A stretch of 64,000 nucleotides of DNA from Trichocoleus sp. FACHB-46 (lineage in GTDB: Bacteria; Cyanobacteriota; Cyanobacteriia; FACHB-46), in the NCBI RefSeq assembly GCF_014695385.1, contig NZ_JACJOD010000006.1:682001-746000 (forward strand). The letters are read 5' to 3'. The position numbers and the translations under genes are program-made. The notes beneath the pieces were generated by a model. That model was not told where the DNA came from, did no database searches, and was given only the letters and a program-made list of their open reading frames with translations. This document shows positions 1-9,385 of this stretch, piece by piece. How positions within the stretch are numbered: the stretch's first letter is position 1; every line of letters begins with the position of its first letter.

Positions 1-1
1 G

Positions 2-205
2 CAGTCTTTAGTGCTTTCCCAAGCGTCTGATTTAGAAGAATTGATTGGCAGTATTTTCTTGTGTGGTAGCTTGACTGCAACAGAGTATCGATGGCTGATT
101 ACTCTGTCTACGGCCAGAGCGGCTCAAGAATCGGACAAAGTCTTAATTGATCGCGTCTTGTATGGGATTCGCCACGGCCTCTTGCAAATCGCAGAGGTGG
201 CTTAA
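2..205 (+). CDS. Small hypothetical protein, 5'-truncated by the window edge
   Basis: The frame is open to the left edge and ends with TAA at 203-205. At least 67 residues are visible, and the true start probably lies outside the window. It is a small, mostly helical protein with no transmembrane segment. A segment reading ATEYRWLITLSTARA is followed by a basic IRHGLLQIAEV end. This resembles short conserved cyanobacterial proteins of unknown function, but I cannot name a family. It precedes der on the same strand by about 170 bp, so it is probably a separate transcription unit. Confidence 0.5.
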   Translation, partial: QSLVLSQASDLEELIGSIFLCGSLTATEYRWLITLSTARAAQESDKVLIDRVLYGIRHGLLQIAEVA

Positions 206-378
206 AAATTTGACTTTCTAAAAACTTGGCTTCAGAGGGTTCAGCTAATACATTCAACCTGCTCAGCTAAGTGAGCCCGTTACCGCGTAGGGCAACATAT
301 CACAGATAGAGCAACAATGGGTCGCAGCCCTTAGAATAGAAGTTTAGACTCCACAAATTATTTGAGTGCGATCGCCTT

Positions 379-1740
379 ATGTCCTTGCCTATTGTTGCTA
401 TTCTTGGTCGTCCGAACGTGGGCAAGTCAACGATTGTGAACCGTTTGGCCGAAACGAAGGGCGCGATTGTTTTTGACGAGCCCGGTGTCACACGCGATCG
501 CACCTACCAACCCGCTTACTGGCGCGATCGCGAATTTTTGGTGGTCGATACAGGTGGCTTAATCTTTGATGACGACACTGAATTTTTGCCGCTAATTCGG
601 CAACAAGCGATGGCGGCTTTAGCCGAAGCCAGTGTGGCGATTTTTGTGGTAGATGGTCAAGAAGGCCCTACTACAGCTGATGAGGAAATTGCTACCTGGT
701 TGCGGCAACAGTCTGTACCTGTGTTGCTGACTGTCAATAAGTGTGAGTCTCCAGAGCAAGGAATGGCGCAAGCCGCTCAGTTTTGGAGTTTAGGTTTGGG
801 TGAGCCTTATCCTGTTTCTGGGATTCACGGCAACGGTACTGGCGACCTCTTAGATGAAGCGCTGAAGCATTTGCCCCCGCAGGAGGAATTGCCAGAAACC
901 TCAGAGATCAAAGTGGCGATCGTGGGACGGCCTAATGTGGGTAAGTCAAGCTTACTCAATGCCTTCGTCGGTGAAAATCGCGCCATCGTCAGCCCGATCT
1001 CCGGTACCACCCGCGACAGCATTGACACAGTCGTGGAACGAGAAGGCCAAACCTATCGCTTAATTGATACGGCTGGCATTCGCAAGAAAAAGCATATTGA
1101 GTACGGCCCAGAATTTTTCAGCATTAACCGCGCTTTCAAAGCCATTCGTCGAGCTGATGTCGTCTTGATGGTGCTTGATGCCCTAGATGGCGTGACTGAG
1201 CAAGACCAGAAACTAGCAGGTCGAATTGCAGATGAAGGGCGAGCTTGCATTATTGTGGTTAACAAATGGGATGCAGTCGAAAAAGACGCTTACACCATTT
1301 ATGACTACGGGGAGCAAGTTAAAAGCCGCTTGCAGTTTACCGAATGGGCACCGTTGATCTTTGTCAGTGCTGAGACAGGGCAGCGAGTTGAGAAGATTCT
1401 AGAACTGGTGAATACAGCCGCTGAGCAGCATAAACGGCGGGTGACGACCTCAGTGATTAATGAGGTTTTGGAGGAGGCTGGGAATTGGCATTCGCCCCCA
1501 ACCACGCGCCAAGGCCGTCAGGGCAGAATTTATTACGGCACTCAAGTTAGTACGCAGCCACCTACGATCGCGCTGTTTGTGAATGAAGCTAAGTTGTTCA
1601 ATGACAACTATCGCCGTTATATTGAGCGACAATTTCGTGAGAGTTTGGGATTCACCGGTACGCCAATCCGCATGATTTGGCGAAGCAAGAAGGTGCGAGA
1701 AATGGAGCGGGGTAGCGCTAACCGGGCCACTCGTGTTTAA
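379..1740 (+). CDS. der: Ribosome-assembly GTPase Der (EngA)
   Basis: Der is an essential tandem GTPase that acts in late assembly of the 50S ribosomal subunit in the cytoplasm. Two GTPase domains are visible. Each has an intact P-loop GRPNVGKS (residues 10-17 and about 183-190), DTGG or DTAG switch II motifs, and NKCE or NKWD as the base-recognition motif. The last 110 or so residues form the KH-like domain and end in a basic tail. At 453 aa it has the usual family length. It starts at ATG, with a HIP1 octamer just upstream at 368-375. The next gene, ecfT-like, follows on the same strand after 36 bp and could be cotranscribed. Confidence 0.97.
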   Translation: MSLPIVAILGRPNVGKSTIVNRLAETKGAIVFDEPGVTRDRTYQPAYWRDREFLVVDTGGLIFDDDTEFLPLIRQQAMAALAEASVAIFVVDGQEGPTTADEEIATWLRQQSVPVLLTVNKCESPEQGMAQAAQFWSLGLGEPYPVSGIHGNGTGDLLDEALKHLPPQEELPETSEIKVAIVGRPNVGKSSLLNAFVGENRAIVSPISGTTRDSIDTVVEREGQTYRLIDTAGIRKKKHIEYGPEFFSINRAFKAIRRADVVLMVLDALDGVTEQDQKLAGRIADEGRACIIVVNKWDAVEKDAYTIYDYGEQVKSRLQFTEWAPLIFVSAETGQRVEKILELVNTAAEQHKRRVTTSVINEVLEEAGNWHSPPTTRQGRQGRIYYGTQVSTQPPTIALFVNEAKLFNDNYRRYIERQFRESLGFTGTPIRMIWRSKKVREMERGSANRATRV

Positions 1741-1776
1741 CAATGAAGTGATTGAGAGTTTCATCCCCTAAATCGA

Positions 1777-2802
1777 ATGGATCTGCTGCGATCGCTGCCA
1801 TTAGGACTGTACCTAGAACAACCGCAAACTTGGCTTCATAAGCTTGATCCCCGCGTCAAGCTAGCTTGGTTGATGAGTTTTTTGCTGGCCCCTCTCCTAG
1901 CAAATCCCCTCTGGCGCTTGTTCTTGGTCGTGGTATTAGTCCTGCTCACCTTGATAGCGATGATTCCGTTTCGGGTTTGGCGGCAGCAAATGGCTTGGTT
2001 ATTGATGCTGGGCTTCTTCGTCTTTTTGCTGACCGCGATCGCCCCAGATGGGTTGAGTGCGGAGCAGCAACCTCGCCTACCCGCCAATGAGCTAGCCTTT
2101 GCCCAGCAACCTGCGACTCCAGCAACAGCGCAACGCCCTATCTGGCTCGATCCTCGCCGCTGGCTGACCAGAGACTCGGTTGATGCCAACGGTGAACGTC
2201 AATCTGAGCAACAGCCTAATCAGCAGGCTCTGACTGAATCTTTACCCCAGCCTACGGCTTATAACTATGTGCTGTTTAAGCAAAAGCCATTTTTGGTAAC
2301 GCGGCGATCGCTGGACTTAGGAGTTCGGGTCAGCACTTTGCTGTTTACCTTGATTTACAGCACGAATCTATTCCTGCTTACTACCGCGCCTGAGGAAATT
2401 ACCGCCGGTCTAGAAACTTTGATGCGACCGCTGCGCCGCTTGAACTGGCCTGTCACCGAGATTGTGTTAACCCTAACTTTGTCACTCCGGTTTATTCCGT
2501 TGGTGCTGGAAGAAGTGCAAAATTTGATTCGCTCTGTGCGGACTCGGGCGATTAACTGGAAAAAGTTAGGGTTTCGTGGGGCAATTCAAGTTTGGATGCT
2601 AATCGCGGAGCGGCTACTAGAAAATTTGTTGCTACGGGCAGAGCAGATTGCTAGTGCGATGAAAGTGCGCGGCTTTACTAGCCCTAACCAACATCGGGTA
2701 CAGTGGCATCAACTACGACTGTGCCGTGGCGATTGGTTAGCTTTATTAGCGCTGTTAGGCTTGTGGGGAGCCCGTCTGATTTGGGGATCGGAAGTTTCAT
2801 AG
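1777..2802 (+). CDS. CbiQ/EcfT-type energy-coupling-factor transporter transmembrane protein
   Basis: This is the transmembrane coupling subunit of an ECF-type ABC importer for vitamins or metal ions. The N-terminal LHKLDPRVKLAW box and the two cytoplasmic coupling motifs near the C-terminus (around SVRTRAINW and SAMKVRGF) are typical of CbiQ/EcfT. Several hydrophobic helices are visible. Between the early and late helices is an unusual hydrophilic Gln/Pro-rich stretch of about 70 residues (roughly 95-165), which makes the protein longer (341 aa) than most homologues. No ATPase or S-component gene is in the window, so the substrate is unknown. It sits between der and the chorismate-binding enzyme, with 12 bp to the next start. 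Confidence 0.87.
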   Translation: MDLLRSLPLGLYLEQPQTWLHKLDPRVKLAWLMSFLLAPLLANPLWRLFLVVVLVLLTLIAMIPFRVWRQQMAWLLMLGFFVFLLTAIAPDGLSAEQQPRLPANELAFAQQPATPATAQRPIWLDPRRWLTRDSVDANGERQSEQQPNQQALTESLPQPTAYNYVLFKQKPFLVTRRSLDLGVRVSTLLFTLIYSTNLFLLTTAPEEITAGLETLMRPLRRLNWPVTEIVLTLTLSLRFIPLVLEEVQNLIRSVRTRAINWKKLGFRGAIQVWMLIAERLLENLLLRAEQIASAMKVRGFTSPNQHRVQWHQLRLCRGDWLALLALLGLWGARLIWGSEVS

Positions 2803-2814
2803 TCGTACCTCACT

Positions 2815-4320
2815 ATGCATCCAATTCAACCTTGGTATTGGCGATCGCTCCCTTTGGCAGACCGCACTGGTTCGCAAATCTTCGCTGCCTTATTCCATCA
2901 GCCCACCACTCAAGCCACTTCTGAATCTGCGATCGCCACCCTCTTAGAAAGCCCTTACCCATTGAGTAATCTAGGTGCTCCTAGTGCTTTGCAGCAAGCT
3001 CAAGCCCGTTACTCGATTTGTGCTGGGGCTCCCCGTGTGCTAGATGGCCAATTGCAGCTTTGGACGCCTGAAGTGGGCAATATTTTGCCGTTTCTGGAGC
3101 AACTGCTACAACGCCAGAACTTTGGTTCAGCGGATGAGCGATCGCGCCCAGACGCTTTGCCGTTTACGGGAGGCTGGTTGGGTTGGTTGGGTTACGACTT
3201 AGCTTGGGAAATTGAGCATTTGCCCCAGCTCAAATCAGATTCGCTGCCGTTTCCCGTGGCTTATTGGTATGAGCCAGACTGCTTTGCAGTTTTAGACCAT
3301 TGGGAGCAAACTCTTTGGTTAGCTGCAACTCAGGAGCCGCAGCTGGATCAATTGGAGGAGCAATTGGCCCTCAAGCAGGAGGCTGGGAACTACAAATCGC
3401 TAAGCCTGAGTCAAAATGCGCCTCTAACAGCTCCCTCCCTCCTGCCTAAATTTCATACGGCTCAAGCTGATTACGAAGCCGCCGTTCTCAAAGCCAAGAG
3501 CTACATTACGGCTGGAGACATCTTTCAGACTAATCTTTCGGTCCGCTTTGAAGCAGACTTAACGGGCGATAGTTGGTCGCTTTACCGCGCATTGCAGCAA
3601 GTAAACCCTTCTCCTTTTGCCAGCTATTGGCAGACTCCTTGGGGAGATGTTGTCAGTTGTTCTCCAGAGCGACTCGTGCAATTGCAGGGGCGACAAGCTC
3701 AAACGCGACCGATCGCCGGGACGCGATCGCGGGGCACAACGCCCGAACAAGACCAAGCGCAGCAGCAAGAACTACTAGCCAGCGCCAAGGAACAAGCGGA
3801 ACACATCATGCTGGTTGATTTGGAGCGCAATGATTTAGGCCGAGTTTGCGAATGGGGTTCGGTGGCGGTGAATGAACTGCTCACGATTGAGTACTACAGC
3901 CACGTCATGCATTTGGTGAGTAACGTGATTGGTACTCTCCAGCATGGATACAACAGCATCGATTTGATTCGGGGAGTGTTTCCTGGCGGCACAATTACGG
4001 GCTGTCCTAAAGTTCGCTGTATGGAAATCATTGAAGAGTTGGAACCTGTGCGGCGCAGCTTGTTCTATGGCTCCTGTGGCTACTTAGATTGGCGTGGTCA
4101 CCTCGACCTGAATATCTTGATTCGGACCTTGTTAGTCACCAAAAGCGATCGCCCTCCACAAAGTAACCCACCTCAAAGTTTTAAGGTCTGGGGTCAAGTG
4201 GGAGCGGGAATTGTAGCTGATAGCGATCCGGAACGAGAGTGGTATGAGTCGCTGCACAAAGCGCAAGCTCAGTTAGCAGCCTTACGACTTGTAGAATTAC
4301 AGGCTGAAACCAGCTCCTAA
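2815..4320 (+). CDS. Anthranilate / aminodeoxychorismate synthase component I (TrpE/PabB family)
   Basis: The enzyme converts chorismate to an aminated product, for tryptophan (TrpE) or folate (PabB) synthesis, with a glutaminase partner that is not in this window. The C-terminal chorismate-binding domain is complete. It has PIAGTRSRG, the ERNDLGRV helix, and FPGGTITGCPKVR with an E-I-I-E-E-L-E segment. PIAGT carries Ala where classical PabB has the catalytic Lys of PIKGT, and the N-terminus has TLLES and RYSIC elements like the TrpE feedback site. I therefore lean to TrpE-like chemistry, although divergent PabB proteins could look similar. Its length of 501 aa is normal. It lies between ecfT and acpS on the same strand. 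Confidence 0.88.
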   Translation: MHPIQPWYWRSLPLADRTGSQIFAALFHQPTTQATSESAIATLLESPYPLSNLGAPSALQQAQARYSICAGAPRVLDGQLQLWTPEVGNILPFLEQLLQRQNFGSADERSRPDALPFTGGWLGWLGYDLAWEIEHLPQLKSDSLPFPVAYWYEPDCFAVLDHWEQTLWLAATQEPQLDQLEEQLALKQEAGNYKSLSLSQNAPLTAPSLLPKFHTAQADYEAAVLKAKSYITAGDIFQTNLSVRFEADLTGDSWSLYRALQQVNPSPFASYWQTPWGDVVSCSPERLVQLQGRQAQTRPIAGTRSRGTTPEQDQAQQQELLASAKEQAEHIMLVDLERNDLGRVCEWGSVAVNELLTIEYYSHVMHLVSNVIGTLQHGYNSIDLIRGVFPGGTITGCPKVRCMEIIEELEPVRRSLFYGSCGYLDWRGHLDLNILIRTLLVTKSDRPPQSNPPQSFKVWGQVGAGIVADSDPEREWYESLHKAQAQLAALRLVELQAETSS

Positions 4321-4431
4321 ACCTGAAATCTGTGGCAAAACTCTGCTAACCAATAGCAGCCCAATTTTCGGTAGCAAAAAGCCACAGTTTCTCCTAAAGT
4401 GATGAAATCTGGTCGTTAAAGATAGGTTGGC

Positions 4432-4854
4432 TTGAATATTCGCCTTGGGACAGATATTGTCTACATTCCTCGCATTCAAGCGGCACTGGACCGTTTTGGG
4501 GAGCGGTTTCTGCAACGAGTTTACACGCCCGCCGAGCAGCAGGACGCTGGGGCTTTGATTCAAGTCCCTGTTCCGGTTGGTCTTCGCGACAAGCAAACCG
4601 ATGTTTCAGCAAGTCGTTTAGCAGGACGCTGGGCTGCCAAGGAGGCTGTTGCGAAAGCCTTAGGTACTGGCTGGCGAGGTCTGCGCTACACCGATATTGA
4701 AGTTCAACGGCAGCCCAGTGGACAGCCAAAAGTTTGTCTCTATGGAGCCGCGGCGATCGCGGTGTCTACGTGGGGAGATTATCATTGGCAAGTAAGCCTG
4801 AGTCATGATGGTGATTATGCGATCGCGACGGCAATTGCTTTTTGCCGCGACTAG
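4432..4854 (+). CDS. acpS: Holo-[acyl-carrier-protein] synthase (4'-phosphopantetheinyl transferase)
   Basis: AcpS moves the 4'-phosphopantetheine arm of coenzyme A onto acyl carrier protein. Visible signatures are the N-terminal LGTDIVYIPRI with the Mg-binding Asp, RVYTPAE, and the WAAKEAVAKALGTG block with the catalytic Glu. The end, SLSHDGDYAIATAIA, is typical of the family. At 140 aa it is slightly long because of a short insertion around residues 40-60. The chosen start is TTG at 4432, because the conserved N-terminal motif begins a few residues later and a GG-rich stretch lies just upstream. About 110 bp separate it from the preceding gene. Confidence 0.93.
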   Translation: MNIRLGTDIVYIPRIQAALDRFGERFLQRVYTPAEQQDAGALIQVPVPVGLRDKQTDVSASRLAGRWAAKEAVAKALGTGWRGLRYTDIEVQRQPSGQPKVCLYGAAAIAVSTWGDYHWQVSLSHDGDYAIATAIAFCRD

Positions 4855-5050
4855 ATAGTGAATTGCCTTAAATCTTGCATAGGATTCTATGGAATTCTAT
4901 TGGACTAATTTGAACTAATGAGTCACGCTTAGAGCGATACTGAAACAGACTCCACGATTTAATAATATTGTTGGCGATCGCAACTACCAAATTTGGCTTG
5001 TAATTTACACCTTAATTTTGACCTAGCTATTGCTGCCAGCTTGAAGCTGA

Positions 5051-5320
5051 ATGAGTACTGAAACTTATCTGAATCACCCCACCTTTGGTTTACTCTTCAG
5101 GATTTGTCTTGTTGAGGAAACCCAAGAACTGTTTGCGACTTTGTATGCTCAACGGCTCTTTTTTATGGTGCATAGTGGACCCAATGGCTTAAAGTTTGAA
5201 CCTATTGGTCGAACAGATGCCCGGATCTTAGTCGAGAATCGGCTGCGGCTGCTACGGCGGGCAGGGCAGGCTAAAGAGCAAGAGCAGCTACAGGCCATCT
5301 ACAAACAAACTTTCCAATAA
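5051..5320 (+). CDS. pipX: Nitrogen-regulation coactivator PipX
   Basis: PipX is a small cyanobacterial protein that swaps between PII (GlnB) and the transcription factor NtcA, linking the 2-oxoglutarate level to nitrogen-gene expression. The 89-aa product carries the family signature: YLNHPTFGLL near the start, ELFATLYAQRLFF, and FEPIGRTDARILVENRL, forming the Tudor-like domain, followed by a helical tail ending QTF. It starts with ATG. The gene is immediately followed by pipY after a 36-bp gap, the canonical cyanobacterial pipXY pair. I looked for a GTA-N8-TAC NtcA site in the upstream 200 bp and did not find a good one. Confidence 0.96.
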   Translation: MSTETYLNHPTFGLLFRICLVEETQELFATLYAQRLFFMVHSGPNGLKFEPIGRTDARILVENRLRLLRRAGQAKEQEQLQAIYKQTFQ

Positions 5321-5356
5321 GGCTCCCATCGCGCTGTCGCCTTTATCTTCGACGCA

Positions 5357-6040
5357 ATGACTTTATCCCACCCAAGCATCTATCGCGATCGCATTGCCAC
5401 CATTCAGCAGGGCTTACCTCCTGCGGTAAAGTTGATTGCTGTGACTAAGCAGGTGCCAGTGGCAGCAATGCGAGTTGCTTACGCGGCAGGTGTGCGAGAT
5501 TTTGGCGAGAGTCGAATTCAAGAAGCCGAAGCTAAGCAAGCTGAACTGCAAGATTTGCCGGATATCACCTGGCACTTGATTGGACGCTTGCAAAGTAACA
5601 AAGCCCAAAAAGCTTTGGAGCTATTTCAATGGATTCATTCGGTAGATTGCTTGAAATTAGCCCAACGTCTCGATCGCTTGGCCGAGCCGTTGCTAGTGAA
5701 GCCGCAAGTTTGTTTGCAAGTCAAACTTTTGCCTGATCCCAACAAAACGGGTTGGACAGTAGATGAGCTGTGGTCCGACTTGCCACAACTCGATCTCTAC
5801 CACAACCTGAAAATTCAAGGATTGATGACAATTCCACCGCTAGGGCTGAGCGAATCGGACACCTTAACCGTGTTTCAGCAGACGCAAGAATTAGCAGAGA
5901 AAATTCGGCAGCAGAGTTGGGCTAATATCCAGATGGCTCAGCTTTCAATGGGTATGTCCAATGACTATCGGCTGGCTGTGCAAGCAGGGGCGACAATGAT
6001 CCGCTTGGGCACAATTTTATTTGGAGAACGGGGTATCTAA
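5357..6040 (+). CDS. pipY: PLP-binding protein PipY (YggS/PROSC family)
   Basis: PipY belongs to the YggS family of pyridoxal-phosphate-binding proteins that maintain PLP and amino/keto-acid balance. They have a TIM-barrel fold and no known enzymatic activity. The PLP lysine lies in LIAVTKQVPV (Lys31). Other family blocks are GVRDFGESRIQEAEAK, WHLIGRLQSNKAQKAL, and LSMGMSNDYRLAVQAGA followed by IRLGTILFGER. Its length of 227 aa is normal. It lies 36 bp downstream of pipX and is almost certainly cotranscribed with it. Confidence 0.95.
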   Translation: MTLSHPSIYRDRIATIQQGLPPAVKLIAVTKQVPVAAMRVAYAAGVRDFGESRIQEAEAKQAELQDLPDITWHLIGRLQSNKAQKALELFQWIHSVDCLKLAQRLDRLAEPLLVKPQVCLQVKLLPDPNKTGWTVDELWSDLPQLDLYHNLKIQGLMTIPPLGLSESDTLTVFQQTQELAEKIRQQSWANIQMAQLSMGMSNDYRLAVQAGATMIRLGTILFGERGI

Positions 6041-6449
6041 CCTCTTGCCTAAATTCCTAGACCCAGGTAGTATGTGCATGCTTTATTTATTAGGCAGTAT
6101 TAGTAACAAGAGCTTGCAATCCCTCCATGAAGTCTGGCTTCTGTTGTGTTGTGTTAATTGCCACCACGCTCTTGCGCCTGTAAATCAACACTGCACTTCT
6201 GGCTTTTTCTGAGATTACAAGTAAGAAATCGATGTATACTGTGGAGTCAATTCAGGAAAGTCAGCCAGGGTGTTCGCAAGCTTCATTATGGATTGGGCTC
6301 TTAATTTTTTATTAAAGTCCGACCGTAAGCTTCAACTAGGAGGCACGCTTTTCAAGGGCTTAAGTCAATTTAGGTCTACTAGCGTTGTTTCCTCCTTATT
6401 AATGAAGTTGTTTACTGAAGGTAACTATTGTTGTGATGGAGCGTGAACC
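6041..6449 (+). promoter_or_regulatory. 409-bp leader region upstream of sepF
   Basis: No convincing gene lies here. A TATACT element at 6235-6240 could be a -10 box for sepF, but I see no well-spaced -35 partner. A purine-rich GGAG at 6438-6441 is a plausible ribosome-binding site for the GTG start of sepF. The length suggests that sepF has its own promoter and is not simply read through from pipY. Confidence 0.35.
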
Positions 6450-7031
6450 GTGAACAATATTTTCACGAAGTTACGGGATTTTGTTGGTTTTAACGATCCC
6501 GTCGATTATGAGTATGAGTATGACGAGACGGATGGGGAAGAATATCAAAATCTCTATCGAGAAGAGAACCCCCAACCCGCGCCAGAGGAAGATGCCCGGA
6601 ATCGCCGTCGCATTCGTGAGCGCGTATCAATGTCCACTGAAACAGGAATTGGTTCAACCATGAATAACGTAATTGGCATGCCGGGAGCCATCAATGGCCT
6701 CTCTGAAGTGGTGGTAATGGAGCCTCGTTCTTTTGAGGAAATGCCTCAAGCCATCCAAGCCTTGCGCGAACGGAAGTCAGTGGTTTTGAACCTGACGATC
6801 ATGGACCCCGACCAAGCTCAACGAGCCGTTGATTTTGTGGCAGGTGGTACCTACGCGATCGATGGTCATCAAGAGCGGATTGGCGAAAGCATTTTCCTCT
6901 TCACCCCCAACTGCGTGCAAGTTACGACTCAAGCAGGTGTGGTTCAAGAAGCGCCTCAGCCTCAAGCGCGCCCCAGCCGTCCTGCTGCTCCTACGCCCGC
7001 TTGGACTGCTGAGCAAGCTCGCATGGCTTAG
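6450..7031 (+). CDS. sepF: Cell-division protein SepF (Cdv2)
   Basis: SepF anchors and bundles FtsZ at the division septum. The N-terminus [14 protein letters not shown] is the amphipathic membrane-targeting helix. It is followed by an acidic, Tyr-rich linker (residues about 15-65). The C-terminal SepF core (about 90-170) includes [35 protein letters not shown] and [15 protein letters not shown] Pro/Ala-rich tail closes the 193-aa protein. I use the GTG start because it brings in the membrane-targeting helix and has a GGAG 8 nt upstream. The gene lies between pipY and proC, as in many cyanobacteria. Confidence 0.95.
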   Translation: MNNIFTKLRDFVGFNDPVDYEYEYDETDGEEYQNLYREENPQPAPEEDARNRRRIRERVSMSTETGIGSTMNNVIGMPGAINGLSEVVVMEPRSFEEMPQAIQALRERKSVVLNLTIMDPDQAQRAVDFVAGGTYAIDGHQERIGESIFLFTPNCVQVTTQAGVVQEAPQPQARPSRPAAPTPAWTAEQARMA

Positions 7032-7181
7032 TAGCTCACTAGCTACAGCTTATGTTCGCTTTGTTGTCTATCAATCAAGCCAAGTCTGTGAGTGGATCGA
7101 AGTTTCGATATCACTCATAAAAGATTTGGCACAGAGACTCCTGTTAAATCGCACTAATTTATATAGGAGACAGCAAACAGG

Positions 7182-7994
7182 TTGTCTGCAAAATTTGGTT
7201 TAATTGGCGGCGGGGTAATGGGGGAAGCTCTGTTATCCCGCCTCGTCGCTCAAAAAATTTATCAGCCTTCAGAAGTCATTGTCAGTGAGCCACACCCACC
7301 GCGACGTGATTTTTTGGCACAACAATATGGTGTTGCTGTGACTTCAGAGAATGAAGTCGCTTTCGAGGCAACTGAAATTGTGTTGCTGGCGGTTAAACCG
7401 CAGGTGTTTGATGCTGTTGCGGTTAAGCTAGCTCCCAAACTGACAGGACGCGATCGCCTCCCGATTGTGCTTTCTATCTTGGCGGGGGTGCCGCTGCACA
7501 AGTTAGAAGCTGCTTTCCCTGCATGCCCAGTCGTGCGCGCCATGCCTAATACACCTGCCACTGTGGGAGCGGGAATGACCGCGATCGCCCCTGGGAAATT
7601 AGCTCAGCCTGTTCACTTAGAACAAGCTCGAACTATTTTTGGGTCTGTGGGCGAAGTGGTAGAGGTGCCAGAAAATTTGATCGATGCGGTAACGGGGCTC
7701 TCTGGTTCTGGACCCGGTTACGTGGCGATTGCGATAGAAGCCCTGACTGACGGTGGGGTAGCGGCAGGATTACCACGGGCGATTGCAGCGAAGTTAGCTT
7801 TGCAAACGGTCTTAGGTACAGCGCAGCTTCTACATGAATCGGGAATGCATCCAGCAGAGCTGAAGGATCGTGTCACCAGTCCAGGAGGCACAACGATCGC
7901 TGGGATTGCTCAATTGGAGCAAGCAGGATTTCGCTCGGCTTTGATTCAAGCTGTGACCAAAGCCTGCGATCGCGCCAAGGAGCTAGGCAGCTAA
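7182..7994 (+). CDS. proC: Pyrroline-5-carboxylate reductase
   Basis: ProC catalyses the last step of proline synthesis, NAD(P)H-dependent reduction of pyrroline-5-carboxylate. The Rossmann motif GLIGGGVMGEALL is at the N-terminus. The catalytic C-terminal domain shows VRAMPNTPATVGAG, LSGSGPGYVAIAIEAL, DGGVAAGLPR and VTSPGGTTIAGI. Its length of 270 aa is normal. The start is TTG at 7182, preceded by a strong AGGAGA at 7165-7170; no ATG lies before the Rossmann motif. The 3' end overlaps the convergent glcF by 4 bp. Confidence 0.96.
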   Translation: MSAKFGLIGGGVMGEALLSRLVAQKIYQPSEVIVSEPHPPRRDFLAQQYGVAVTSENEVAFEATEIVLLAVKPQVFDAVAVKLAPKLTGRDRLPIVLSILAGVPLHKLEAAFPACPVVRAMPNTPATVGAGMTAIAPGKLAQPVHLEQARTIFGSVGEVVEVPENLIDAVTGLSGSGPGYVAIAIEALTDGGVAAGLPRAIAAKLALQTVLGTAQLLHESGMHPAELKDRVTSPGGTTIAGIAQLEQAGFRSALIQAVTKACDRAKELGS

Positions 7995-9385
7995 AGCTGC
8001 ACACCTCGAATTGAGTAATCGAGTAGTTCAATCGGGTGCATGATCGCTAAGTCCTTACCCGCATCTGGCATATGCTTCTTGATTTGTAAGCTACAGCCAG
8101 GATTGGGTGAGGCGATCATTTGTGCGCCTGTAGCGAGCAAGTTTTGAGCTTTCTGCTGACCGAGTTCGGCAGCCACTTCAGGTTGCAGCATGTTGTAGAC
8201 TCCAGCGCTGCCACAACATAGAGCTCCATCAATAGGCTCGCGCAACTGCACTCCAGGAATTTGTTGTAAAAGTTGGCGCGGCGGCACGCTGATTTTTTGC
8301 CCATGCAAGAGATGGCAAGCATCGTGGTAAACCAAGGTTAGAGGTTGCTCCTGCAACGGAGAAAGTGTAGCTGTTAAGCCAACCGTGACGAGAAACTCCT
8401 GCACATCTCTAACTTTGCTAGCAAAAGCTTTGGCTTTCTCGCGGTAAAGCGGGTCATCTTGCAAAATGTGACCGTATTCCTTCAAGGTATGGCCGCAGCC
8501 TGCTGCGTTAATAATGATGAAATCAACATTCGTGCCCTCGAAGCTATCGATCATTTGCCGAGCGATCGCTTGAGCTTGCTGTTCTTGACCTTGGTGAGCA
8601 GGAAGCGCGGAGCAACAACCTTGCGTGGGGGGCACGACAACTTCGCACCCATTGGCTGTGAGCACTCGCACCGTGGCTTCGTTGACATCGGGGAAGAACA
8701 AACGCTGGACACAGCCGAGAATCATGCCGACTCGGTAGCGCTGTTGTCCTTGAGCGGGAATCAAAGTCGGGATCGAGTTCTGAAATGACTTGAGGGAAAC
8801 TTGGGGCAGCAACGACTCCATTGCCGCCAGTTGAGGCGAGATCTGTTTCAGCCAGCCTAAGGAGCGCACGAGTTTTTGTAGCCCAGATTTTTGGTAGATT
8901 CCCAAGGGGCCTAGCAGTAACCGCAGGCGTTCTGGGTAAGGGAATAGCGAGAAAATCAAGTGTCGCAGTAAGCGGTCAGGTAGCGATCGCGAATAGTTAC
9001 GCTCAATTTGGGGCCGCATCGCCGCGATCAGTTTGTCGTACTGCACGCCCGAGGGACAGGCTGTGGTGCAAGCAAGGCAACCCAAGCAAGTATCAAAGTG
9101 CTGCACCGAAGCTTCAGATAATGGTGCTTTGCCCTCCTCGATCGCATCCATTAGATAGATACGGCCTCTGGGCGAGTCCATTTCTGTTCCCAAAACTCGA
9201 TAACTAGGGCAAGTGGTCAAGCAGAAACCACAATGTACGCAAGCGTCAATCAGTTTGGGATCAGGCGGATGATGCTCATCAAAGCCCTGAAAGTCGGCTA
9301 GAGTGGCAGGCCTTTGGTTGCTGGGGGGGGCGCTGGATGAATGGTTTGACTGAGGAACAAGAGAGTCTGAAGTTTGCATGCTCAC
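7991..9385 (-). CDS. glcF: Glycolate dehydrogenase iron-sulfur subunit GlcF
   Basis: GlcF is the Fe-S electron-transfer subunit of glycolate dehydrogenase, the photorespiratory enzyme complex that oxidises glycolate to glyoxylate. Two 4Fe-4S ferredoxin motifs are present (CVHCGFCLTTCP and CLGCLACTTACP). They are followed by two CCG-type domains, with GCCSALPAHQGQ and CCGSAGVYN. At 464 aa it has the usual length. Its GTG start overlaps the TAG stop of glcE, an operon-style junction; an ATG 6 nt downstream is an alternative start. glcD, the third subunit, lies 6.5 kb upstream on the same strand. Confidence 0.95.
   Translation of the reverse strand: MSMQTSDSLVPQSNHSSSAPPSNQRPATLADFQGFDEHHPPDPKLIDACVHCGFCLTTCPSYRVLGTEMDSPRGRIYLMDAIEEGKAPLSEASVQHFDTCLGCLACTTACPSGVQYDKLIAAMRPQIERNYSRSLPDRLLRHLIFSLFPYPERLRLLLGPLGIYQKSGLQKLVRSLGWLKQISPQLAAMESLLPQVSLKSFQNSIPTLIPAQGQQRYRVGMILGCVQRLFFPDVNEATVRVLTANGCEVVVPPTQGCCSALPAHQGQEQQAQAIARQMIDSFEGTNVDFIIINAAGCGHTLKEYGHILQDDPLYREKAKAFASKVRDVQEFLVTVGLTATLSPLQEQPLTLVYHDACHLLHGQKISVPPRQLLQQIPGVQLREPIDGALCCGSAGVYNMLQPEVAAELGQQKAQNLLATGAQMIASPNPGCSLQIKKHMPDAGKDLAIMHPIELLDYSIRGVQL

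Noticed and set aside
4855-5050. Possible NtcA (GTA-N8-TAC) site before pipX
   Set aside because: The GTAATTTAC at about 5000 has a spacer of 3, not 8, so it does not fit.
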